DNA of 38,259 nt from Cupriavidus sp. (GTDB taxonomy: Bacteria > Pseudomonadota > Gammaproteobacteria > Burkholderiales > Burkholderiaceae): contig JAFAJB010000061.1 in assembly GCA_019236395.1 (NCBI GenBank), positions 1-38,259 on the forward strand, in the 5' to 3' direction. The position numbers and the translations under genes are program-made. A model generated the notes under the pieces. The model was not told the DNA's origin and did not search any database. It worked only from the letters and a program-made list of their open reading frames with translations. This document shows positions 9,981-17,681 of this stretch, piece after piece. Position 1 is the stretch's first letter. The number at the start of each line of letters is the position of its first letter.

Positions 9981-10886
9981 ATGAACCTGGCGCGCTTCGA
10001 CCTCGTCACGCTGGGCCTGTTCGTGGCAGTGGCCCGGCAGGGCAGCATCTCGGCCGGCGCGCGCCAGTCGCACCTGGCGGTGGCGGCGGCCAGCAAGCGC
10101 ATCTCCGATCTGGAGGCCGCGGTTGGCGCGCCACTGTTCTTTCGCCATGCCGCCGGGGTTCAGCTTACCGAAGCCGGGCAGGCCTGTTTTCACCACGCGC
10201 TGACGATCCTGCAGGATGTCGAGCGCATGGCCGGCGTGATGTCCGATTACGCGTCGGGCGTTCGTGGCCAGGTGCGCGTGTGCGCGAATACCTCGGCCAT
10301 CACGCAGTTCCTGCCCGACGACCTGGCGCAGTTCATGCGCCTGCATCCGACCATCCGCATCGAGCTCGAAGAGCACAACAGCAGCGACATCGTGGCCGCG
10401 GTGATGGAAAACCGGGCCGATGTCGGGATCTTTGCCGACCGTACGCCGTGCGCTGGGCTGGTGACAGTCGAGTATCGGCAGGACGAACTCGTCATCATCA
10501 CGCCGCCGGGGCATCCGCTCGCGCAGGCCGGCACGGTGCGGTATGCCGATGCGCTCGAATACGACTTCGTCAGCCTGCCGCAGGTGACGTCGCTGGCGGC
10601 GCGGCTGCTCGAGGAAAGCAGCCGGCTTGAGCGGCAGTTCCGCCTGCGTATCCAGGTGCGCAGCTTCGATGCGATGTGCCGCATGGTCATGGCCGGCCTC
10701 GGTGTGGGCGTACTGCCGCGCATCGCGGCCGAACCGCACGTCAAGTCGATGGGGCTGTCGCTGGTGGGCCTGCAGGACGCCTGGGCACGCCGCTCGCTGC
10801 TGATCGGCATGCGTGACCCGGCTGGCCTGACGGTTTCCGCGCGGCTGCTGATCACCCATCTCTGCGGCGACCGCGCGCCGTTCTGA
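9981..10886 (+). CDS. LysR-family transcriptional regulator
   Basis: N-terminal HTH LVTLGLFVAVARQGSISAGARQSHLAVAAASKRISDLEAAVGAPLFFRH followed by a substrate-binding domain. Confidence 0.92.
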   Translation: MNLARFDLVTLGLFVAVARQGSISAGARQSHLAVAAASKRISDLEAAVGAPLFFRHAAGVQLTEAGQACFHHALTILQDVERMAGVMSDYASGVRGQVRVCANTSAITQFLPDDLAQFMRLHPTIRIELEEHNSSDIVAAVMENRADVGIFADRTPCAGLVTVEYRQDELVIITPPGHPLAQAGTVRYADALEYDFVSLPQVTSLAARLLEESSRLERQFRLRIQVRSFDAMCRMVMAGLGVGVLPRIAAEPHVKSMGLSLVGLQDAWARRSLLIGMRDPAGLTVSARLLITHLCGDRAPF

Positions 10887-10900
10887 ATGTCTGGTTTATT

Positions 10901-11093
10901 AGAGACCGTTTAAAAATGAAGCGAAGCGGTTCTGGCTAGGGTGAAGCAGGGAATTCGGCTCGCATGCGAGCCGCCTGCGTAACGGCATGCGCATGTGAGT
11001 GCAAGCGCGCCCTGCAAGGGCGGGGCCGCAGACAGTACAAGTGGTACGGCCATGGCCCCGCAACGACGCCAGAATCATTTTTAAACGGTCTCT
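10901..11093. repeat. MITE-like structured element with 19-bp perfect terminal inverted repeats
   Basis: Left agagaccgtttaaaaatga (10901-10919), right tcatttttaaacggtctct (11075-11093), exact reverse complements; second inner arm ttctggc (10930-10936)/gccagaa (11068-11074); internal palindromes and hairpins. No plausible gene inside. Confidence 0.85.
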
Positions 11094-11109
11094 CAGGGTT
11101 CTCCCTGAT

Positions 11110-11152
11110 CTTTCGCATTCCAAGAAAGCCCGCTTTCCGGAATGCCAATTCC
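11110..11152. promoter_or_regulatory. Cluster of overlapping dyads, candidate regulator (LysR-type) operator or hairpin
   Basis: CTTTC-N9-GAAAG (11110-11128), GCATTCC...GGAATGC (11115-11145), GGAAT-gcca-ATTCC (11139-11152). Confidence 0.45.
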
Positions 11153-11229
11153 ACGTCACCCCGCTGCTGGGGCACACTCCGTCGAAACTACGCCAATCCC
11201 CGCAACGGGGCAGTTCTACGGAGACATTC

Positions 11230-12426
11230 ATGGCGCAACAGATTCTCGACGGCATCCGCGTGCTGGAGCTGGGCCAACTCATTGCGGGCCCGTTCGCTGC
11301 CAAGACGTTGGCCGATTTCGGCGCACACGTGGTCAAGGTGGAGCCGCCCGGTCAGGGTGATCCGCTGAGAAAGTGGCGCATGCTTCACGAAGACACCTCG
11401 GTCTGGTGGGAAGCCCAGTCGCGCAACAAGCAGTCGATTGCCATCGACCTGCGCCAGCCGGAAGGTCAGGCGCTGGTGCGCAAGCTGGCCAGCGAAGCCG
11501 ATGTGCTGATCGAGAACTTCCGCCCGGGCACCATGGAGAAGTGGGGGCTCGGCTGGGACGTACTGCACGCCGACAATCCGAAGCTCATCATGGTCCGCGT
11601 GTCCGGCTACGGCCAGACCGGCCCGAAGAAGGACGAACCGGGCTTTGCCGCGGTGGCCGAGGCGATGAGCGGCCTGCGCTACCTGACCGGCGAGCCGGGG
11701 CGCCCGCCGGTGCGCGCGGGCCTGTCGCTCGGCGATACGATCGCCGGCCTGCATGGCGCACTCGGCGTGCTGCTGGCGCTCTACCAGCGCGATGCGCGCG
11801 GCGGGGAAGGGCAGGTCATCGACGTGGCGCTGTACGAGTCCCTGTTCAATCTCAGCGAAAGCCTGCTGCCCGAATACTCGGCGTTCGGCGCCGTGCGCCA
11901 GCCGGCCGGTGGCGCGTTGCCCGGCATCGCCCCATCGAACGCCTACCTGTGCGGCTGCGGCGAGTATGTGCTGATCGCGGCCAATGGCGATGCGATCTTC
12001 CGCCGGCTGATGGCCGCGATGGGTCGCAACGATCTGGGCGAAGATCCGACGCTGGCACGCAATGATGGCCGTGTGAAGCGCGTCGAGGAAATCGATGGCG
12101 CGATCACCGCATGGACGAAAACACAGACCGTGGCCTCTGCGCTGGAAGTGCTGCGTGCCGCCGACGTGCCGTCAGGCCGCATCTACACCGTCAAGGACAT
12201 CGCCGAAGACCCGCATTACCGTGCGCGTGGCGTGATTGAAACGGTGACTTCGGCGAAGGGTTTGCAGGTGGAGGTGCCGGGCATCATGCCGAAGCTGTCG
12301 GGCAACCCCGGTGGCATCCACGATCGCGCCCCCACGCTGGGCGAGCATACCGATGCCGTGCTGGCCGATGCTGGTTTTGACGCGGCGGCCATTGCCGACC
12401 TGCGAGCCCGAGGGGTGATCGCATGA
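11230..12426 (+). CDS. CaiB/BaiF-family (class III) CoA-transferase
   Basis: MAQQILDGIRVLELGQLIAGPFAAKTLADFGAHVVKVEPPGQGDPLRKWR; NKQSIAIDLRQPEGQALVRKLASEADVLIENFRPGTMEKWGLG. Confidence 0.94.
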   Translation: MAQQILDGIRVLELGQLIAGPFAAKTLADFGAHVVKVEPPGQGDPLRKWRMLHEDTSVWWEAQSRNKQSIAIDLRQPEGQALVRKLASEADVLIENFRPGTMEKWGLGWDVLHADNPKLIMVRVSGYGQTGPKKDEPGFAAVAEAMSGLRYLTGEPGRPPVRAGLSLGDTIAGLHGALGVLLALYQRDARGGEGQVIDVALYESLFNLSESLLPEYSAFGAVRQPAGGALPGIAPSNAYLCGCGEYVLIAANGDAIFRRLMAAMGRNDLGEDPTLARNDGRVKRVEEIDGAITAWTKTQTVASALEVLRAADVPSGRIYTVKDIAEDPHYRARGVIETVTSAKGLQVEVPGIMPKLSGNPGGIHDRAPTLGEHTDAVLADAGFDAAAIADLRARGVIA

Positions 12427-13391
12427 GTGCCCCGAAGTATCCGCTGGCGGGTCCGGCGAAGATCGAAATCAACGAAGTGGCGCCGCGTGACGGGCTGCAG
12501 ATCGAGCCCGTGACGGTGCCCACCGAAGGCAAGGTCGCCTTCGTCAATGCGCTGGCCCATTGCGGCTTTGCGCGCATCGAAGCCACGTCGTTCACGTCGG
12601 CGCGCGCCATCCCCGCATTGGCCGATGCCGAAGCGGTGATGCATCAGGTCGAGCGCGTGCCCGGCGTGCGGCTCACGGTGTTGGTGCCGAATCTGCGTGG
12701 CCTGGAGCGCGCGCTGTCGTGCCGCCCGGACGAGGTCAACCTGGTGATGTCGTCGAGCGAGACGCACAACCGGGCCAACCTGCGCATGACGCGGGAGCAG
12801 TCGCAGGCGCAGTTGCTGGCGATGATCGCCGAGGCGGGCAAGGCCGGGGTGCCCGTGAATGTGTCGCTGTCCACCGTATTTGGCTGCCCGTTCGAGGGTG
12901 ACGTCAGCGAAGCCGAAGTCATGACGCTGGCACGGGTATTTGCCGATGCCGGCGCGGCGGGCATCACGCTGTGCGACACCACGGGCATGGCCTATCCCAA
13001 TCAGGTGGCGGCCCTGTGCGAGGCGTTCCAGCGCGCCTTGCCGCAGACCGGACTGACCATCCATCTGCACAACACACGTGGTATGGGCCTGGCGAACGCG
13101 ATTGCCGCCTGGCAGACCGGCGTGACGCGTTTCGACGCCGCGGCGGGCGGGCTTGGCGGATGCCCATACGCGCCCGGTGCAAGCGGCAACGTCAGCACCG
13201 AGGAACTCGTGCACATGTTTGCGTCGATGGGCGTCAATACCGGCGTGGATCTGGACGCGTTGCTCGATGTGGTCGGCGGCGTGTCCGCGCTGGTTGCGCG
13301 CGATGTCCACAGCCAGCTTTTGCGCGCCGGCCCGCGCCTGCGCACGCACCAGCCGCCTGCGTGGATGGCGGAGTATTTTGCTGGCGCCTGA
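12423..13391 (+). CDS. Hydroxymethylglutaryl-CoA lyase family protein
   Basis: KIEINEVAPRDGLQIEPVTVPTEGKVAFVNAL; VFGCPFEGDVS; GITLCDTTGMAYPNQV; HLHNTRGMGLANAIAAW; GGLGGCPYAPGASGNVSTEELVHMFASMG. Start overlaps the previous stop (ATGA). Confidence 0.93.
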   Translation: MSAPKYPLAGPAKIEINEVAPRDGLQIEPVTVPTEGKVAFVNALAHCGFARIEATSFTSARAIPALADAEAVMHQVERVPGVRLTVLVPNLRGLERALSCRPDEVNLVMSSSETHNRANLRMTREQSQAQLLAMIAEAGKAGVPVNVSLSTVFGCPFEGDVSEAEVMTLARVFADAGAAGITLCDTTGMAYPNQVAALCEAFQRALPQTGLTIHLHNTRGMGLANAIAAWQTGVTRFDAAAGGLGGCPYAPGASGNVSTEELVHMFASMGVNTGVDLDALLDVVGGVSALVARDVHSQLLRAGPRLRTHQPPAWMAEYFAGA

Positions 13392-13411
13392 CTGGGCGCG
13401 CGCCGGTTTCT

Positions 13412-13532
13412 CCCCTCTCCCGCGAGCGGGAGAGGGGCAGGGGGAGAGGGTATTGAGGTTCAAATCGCGACAGGTCGCATTGAGAAGCGCTTGCCCTCTC
13501 CCCCAACCCCTCTCCCACAGGTGGGAGAGGGG
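13412..13532. repeat. 121-bp double-hairpin REP-like element (full copy 1)
   Basis: Hairpins cccctctcccgc-ga-gcgggagagggg (13412-13437) and cccctctcccac-ag-gtgggagagggg (13507-13532); inner gggggagaggg complementary to ccctctccccc. Confidence 0.9.
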
Positions 13533-13600
13533 AGCGGACCAGCGGTAATGGAAACATTCAAGAACACCTGAGTTACTCAATAGAACACACGGAGACAACC

Positions 13601-14581
13601 ATGAAACGCACATTGATTGGCGCTGGCGCGCTGCTGGCCGCTGCTGGCTTGACCTTGTCCGTCACCGCGCACGCCGAGGCTGGCACCTATCCCGATCACC
13701 CGATCATGCTCGTGGTGTCGGCCGCCGCGGGCGGCACCACCGACCTTGCCGCGCGCATGATCTCGGAGCCGCTGTCGAGGGCGCTTGGCCAGTCGGTAGT
13801 CGTCGATAACAAGCCGGGCGGCAACGGCACGATCGCCGCGCAGGCCGTGCAGCGGGCCAAGCCGGACGGCTACACCTTGCTGGTGCAGTACTCGGGCTAT
13901 CACGTGATCACGCCGCTGCTGACCAAGGTGTCGTGGGACCCGGTCAAGGACTTTGCGCCGGTGGCCAACCTGCTGTCGGCGCCGCAGGTGCTGGTGGTGC
14001 GTCCGGGCCTGCCCGTGAAATCGCTCAAGGAGCTGGTCGCCTACGCCAAGGCCAATCCGAACAAGCTCAACTATGCGTCGTCGGGCAACGGATCGCTGCA
14101 GCACGTATCCACCGAACTGCTGAACCAGATGGCCGGCATCCAGATCACGCACGTGCCGTACAAGGGTACGGGTCCGGCGATGACCGACCTGCTGGGTGGC
14201 AACGTCGACATGACGATCACCACGCCGCCGCCGCTGATGGGCCATATCGCGGCGGGCAAGCTGCGTCCGCTCGTGGTCACGAGCAAAACCCGGCTGCCGA
14301 GCCTGAAGGACGTGCCGTCGGCGCCGGAGGCTGGCTATCCGGACCTCGATGTCTCGTCGTGGTTTGCGATGTACGCACCTGCCGGTACGCCCAAGCCGGT
14401 GATCGACCGCCTGACCACCGAGATCGAGAAGATCATGAAGTCGGAAGCGTTCCGCAAGAAGGCCGAGGAGCTTGGTGCCGAAGCCCGCTACATGAACCCG
14501 CAACAGCTCGACCAGTACCAGCGTGCCGAGCTGCAGCGCTGGTCCAAGGTGATCAAGTCCGCCGGCATCCATGCCGAATGA
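13601..14581 (+). CDS. Tripartite tricarboxylate transporter (Bug/TctC) family substrate-binding protein
   Basis: Signal peptide; YPDHPIMLVVSAAAGGTTDLAARMISEPLSRALGQSVVVDNKPGGNGTIAAQAVQRAKPDGYTLL is characteristic of Bug proteins. Confidence 0.94.
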   Translation: MKRTLIGAGALLAAAGLTLSVTAHAEAGTYPDHPIMLVVSAAAGGTTDLAARMISEPLSRALGQSVVVDNKPGGNGTIAAQAVQRAKPDGYTLLVQYSGYHVITPLLTKVSWDPVKDFAPVANLLSAPQVLVVRPGLPVKSLKELVAYAKANPNKLNYASSGNGSLQHVSTELLNQMAGIQITHVPYKGTGPAMTDLLGGNVDMTITTPPPLMGHIAAGKLRPLVVTSKTRLPSLKDVPSAPEAGYPDLDVSSWFAMYAPAGTPKPVIDRLTTEIEKIMKSEAFRKKAEELGAEARYMNPQQLDQYQRAELQRWSKVIKSAGIHAE

Positions 14582-14754
14582 TGGGCGGCGGGCAAGCTGT
14601 CTGAAAGGGGCGGCCGGTACGATGGCAGGCAGCATGTCAGGGCGCTTAGGTGTTGATCCCGATGCGGAAGGCCGCCGCGCCCGGTAGCATCGCCGGAAGC
14701 CGCCCCGCGGCACGCCCCTCAATCAAACAGAAGTAGAAAAGGCAGGAGAGCAAC

Positions 14755-15798
14755 ATGTACAACAAGACGTTCTGGAAGCAGTTGCTGATTGCGCTGGCGC
14801 TGTTCCTGGCGGGTTGGTTCACCATCGGCGGCGCGCAGGCGCAGGGCAAGCCGGAGAAGAGCAAGGTCACCATCGCCGTCGGGGGCAAGAACCTGTTCTA
14901 CTACCTGCCGCTGACGATTGCCGAGCGCCTGGGCTACTTCAAGGATGAAGGGCTCGACGTGGAGATCGTCGACTTCGCCGGCGGCGCCAAGGCGCTGCAG
15001 GCCGTGGTGGGCGGCAGCGCCGACGTGGTGTCGGGCGCGTACGAGCACACGATCAACCTGCAGGCCAAGGGCCAGCAGTACCAGGAATTCGTGCTGCAGG
15101 GCCGGGCGCCGCAGATCGTGCTGGTGGTGTCGAACAAGACGATGCCGAACTTCAAGTCGATCGCGGACCTGAAGGGCAAGAAGATCGGTGTGACGGCACC
15201 GGGCTCGTCGACCAACATCATGGCCAACTTCGTGCTGGCCAAGGCCGGGCTGAAGCCGTCGGACGTGTCGTTCATCGGCGTGGGCGCCAGCGCGGGCGCG
15301 GTGGCCGCGATGCGTTCGGGCCAGATCGATGCGATGGCCAACCTCGATCCGGTGATCTCGATGCTGACGCAGAAGAACGAGGTCAAGATCGCGTCGGACA
15401 CGCGCACGCTCAAGGAGACGCAGGCGGTATTCGGCGGCAATATGCCGTCGGGCTGCCTCTACGCCTCGACCAAATTCATCGAGCAGAACCCGAATACCAC
15501 CCAGGCGCTGACCAATGCGATGGTGCGCGCGCTGAAGTGGCTGCAGAAGGCTGGCCCGTCGGACATCGTCAAGACCGTGCCGGAGAGCTACCTGCTGGGC
15601 GATCGCGCGCTGTACCTGGCTGCCTGGGACAAGGTCAAGGAAGCGATCTCGCCGGACGGCGTGATGCCGGCTGACGGCCCGCATACGGCGCTGACCACGC
15701 TGCAGCAGTTCGACCCGGATCTCAAGGGCAAGACGATCAAGCTCGATAACACGTTCACGAACACGTTCGTGCAGAAGGCGAACGCCAAGTACAAGTAA
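14755..15798 (+). CDS. ABC transporter substrate-binding protein (NMT1/SsuA-like)
   Basis: Signal peptide; YYLPLTIAERLGYFKDEGLDVEIVDFAGGAKALQAVVGGSADVVSGAYEHTI. Confidence 0.9.
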   Translation: MYNKTFWKQLLIALALFLAGWFTIGGAQAQGKPEKSKVTIAVGGKNLFYYLPLTIAERLGYFKDEGLDVEIVDFAGGAKALQAVVGGSADVVSGAYEHTINLQAKGQQYQEFVLQGRAPQIVLVVSNKTMPNFKSIADLKGKKIGVTAPGSSTNIMANFVLAKAGLKPSDVSFIGVGASAGAVAAMRSGQIDAMANLDPVISMLTQKNEVKIASDTRTLKETQAVFGGNMPSGCLYASTKFIEQNPNTTQALTNAMVRALKWLQKAGPSDIVKTVPESYLLGDRALYLAAWDKVKEAISPDGVMPADGPHTALTTLQQFDPDLKGKTIKLDNTFTNTFVQKANAKYK

Positions 15799-15884
15799 GT
15801 ATCCTGTCCAGCCGGACAGCCCCCAGGTCGCCCGCCGCACGCCAGCCGTGCTGCGGGCGATGAGCTTCTTCGAGTCCTGCCGTC

Positions 15885-16697
15885 ATGAGTACGCCTGCAC
15901 TTTCCCTCGAAAACGTGACCTGCACCTTCGTCTCGCGCGAAGACCGCTCGCAGCGCTATACCGCCGTGCGCGACGTCACGCTGTCCATCCAGCCCGGAGA
16001 ATTCGTCTCCGTGGTCGCGGCCACCGGATGCGGCAAGTCGACGCTGCTGAACGTTTCGGCCGGCCTGCTCGAACCCTCCACCGGTGACGTGCGCGTCTTC
16101 GGCGAGCCGCTCAAGGGCATCAACGCGCGCGCCGGGTACATGTTCCAGGCCGAGGCGCTGATGCCGTGGCGCAGCGCGCTCGACAACGTGATCGCCGGCC
16201 TGGAGTTCCGTGGCGTGCCGCGTGACGAGGCGGTGAAGCAGGGCGAGGAATGGCTGCGGCGTGTCGGGTTGGGCGGGTTCGGCGACCGCTATCCGCACCA
16301 GCTCTCGGGCGGCATGCGCAAGCGCGTGAGCCTGGCGCAGACGCTGGTGATGGACCCGGACATCATCCTGATGGACGAGCCGTTCTCGGCGCTGGACATC
16401 CAGACGCGCCAGCTCATGGAAAACGAAGTGCTTGATCTCTGGGCCGCCAAGCGCAAGGCCGTGCTGTTCATCACGCACGATCTGGACGAGGCGATTTCCA
16501 TGAGCGACCGCGTGGTGGTGCTGTCGGCCGGCCCGGGCACCCACCCGATCGGCGAGTTCGCCATCGACCTGCCGCGCCCGCGTGACGTGGCCGAGATCCG
16601 CAACCATCCGCGCTTCGTGGAGTTGCACGCCGCCATCTGGGACGTGCTGCGCGAAGAGGTGCTCAAGGGCTACGCGCAGCAGCGCCAGGTGGCCTGA
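15885..16697 (+). CDS. ABC transporter ATP-binding protein (nitrate/sulfonate/taurine type)
   Basis: Walker A ATGCGKSTLL, signature LSGGMRKRVSLAQTL, Walker B IILMDEPFSALD, H-loop ITHDLDEA. Confidence 0.95.
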   Translation: MSTPALSLENVTCTFVSREDRSQRYTAVRDVTLSIQPGEFVSVVAATGCGKSTLLNVSAGLLEPSTGDVRVFGEPLKGINARAGYMFQAEALMPWRSALDNVIAGLEFRGVPRDEAVKQGEEWLRRVGLGGFGDRYPHQLSGGMRKRVSLAQTLVMDPDIILMDEPFSALDIQTRQLMENEVLDLWAAKRKAVLFITHDLDEAISMSDRVVVLSAGPGTHPIGEFAIDLPRPRDVAEIRNHPRFVELHAAIWDVLREEVLKGYAQQRQVA

Positions 16698-16724
16698 TTT
16701 TCCTGACCGGACAAGATCAAAGAC

Positions 16725-17516
16725 ATGGCTTTTCGTCCCAACTCCAATGGCATGCTGCGGGTCTGGCAGCTTCTGCTGCTTGCCGTGATCCTGATCGTGT
16801 GGCATCTGGCCACGCGATCGGAGCAGGTGGCGTTCTTCTTTGGCGAGCCGCTGATGGTGGCCCAGCGCGTCTGGAGCTGGTTTGTCGTCGAACGCGACAT
16901 CTACCTGCACCTCGGCGTCACGCTGCTGGAAACTGTGCTGGCTTTTGGCATCGGCACCGTGAGCGGCCTCGGCGTGGGCCTGTGGCTTGCACTGAGCCCG
17001 TTCACGTCCGCGGTGCTCGACCCGTACGTCAAGGCCGCCAACTCGATGCCGCGCGTGATCCTGGCGCCGATCTTCGCGGTCTGGTTTGGCCTCGGCATCT
17101 GGTCGAAGGTGGCGCTGGCCGTGACGCTGGTGTTCTTTATCGTCTTCTTCAACGTCTACCAGGGTGTCAAGGAAGTGAGCCCGGTGGTGCTGGCCAATGC
17201 GCGGATGCTCGGGGCCAGCAAGCAGCAACTGCTGCGCCACGTGTATCTGCCGAGCGCGACGAGCTGGGTGTTCTCGTCGCTGCATACCTCGGTGGGGCTG
17301 GCGTTCGTGGGTGCGGTGGTGGGCGAGTACCTGGGGTCGGCGCGCGGCGTGGGTTACCTGATCCTGCAGGCCGAGGGCACTTTCGACATCAATACCGTGT
17401 TCGCGGGCATCGTGGTGCTGACCGCGTTTGCACTGGTGCTCGACTGGATGGTGACGGTCGGGGAAAAGCGGCTGATGAAGTGGCAGCCGAAGACGGGGGA
17501 GACGGAGAAGCTCTGA
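16725..17516 (+). CDS. ABC transporter permease (SsuC/TauC-like)
   Basis: Hydrophobic TM protein with EAA-like region QGVKEVSPVVLANARMLGASKQQLLRHVYLPSATSWVFSSLHTSVGLAFVGAVVGEYLGS. Confidence 0.93.
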   Translation: MAFRPNSNGMLRVWQLLLLAVILIVWHLATRSEQVAFFFGEPLMVAQRVWSWFVVERDIYLHLGVTLLETVLAFGIGTVSGLGVGLWLALSPFTSAVLDPYVKAANSMPRVILAPIFAVWFGLGIWSKVALAVTLVFFIVFFNVYQGVKEVSPVVLANARMLGASKQQLLRHVYLPSATSWVFSSLHTSVGLAFVGAVVGEYLGSARGVGYLILQAEGTFDINTVFAGIVVLTAFALVLDWMVTVGEKRLMKWQPKTGETEKL

Positions 17517-17541
17517 CGCTTCAAGTTGCGCCCGGTTTTCG

Positions 17542-17662
17542 CCCCTCTCCCATTTATGGGAGAGGGGCGGGGAGAGGGTTCAGCGGATCAAGCCGAGACA
17601 AGTCGCAATCTGAACCTCAATGCCCTCTCCGCCAACCCCTCTCCCGCGTAGCGGGAGAGGGG
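17542..17662. repeat. 121-bp double-hairpin REP-like element (full copy 2)
   Basis: Hairpins cccctctcccat-tt-atgggagagggg (17542-17567) and cccctctcccgc-gta-gcgggagagggg (17636-17662); same layout and length as 13412-13532. Confidence 0.9.
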
Positions 17663-17681
17663 AGCGAACACATGTGATGCC

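Noticed and set aside
10899-11336. Minus-strand 145-aa ORF and plus-strand 134-aa ORF across the TIR element
   Set aside because: They cross the inverted repeats and intergenic dyads, have no recognisable domain, and overlap the CoA-transferase start; not supported as an encoded transposase.
15588-17285. 565-aa minus-strand ORF across the ABC transporter genes
   Set aside because: Antisense shadow of well-supported ABC genes; composition (His/Arg/Gln-rich) not protein-family-like.
13400-17670. CRISPR-like array from repeated CCCTCTCCC hairpins
   Set aside because: Only dispersed palindromic copies kilobases apart, without regular unique spacers or cas genes.
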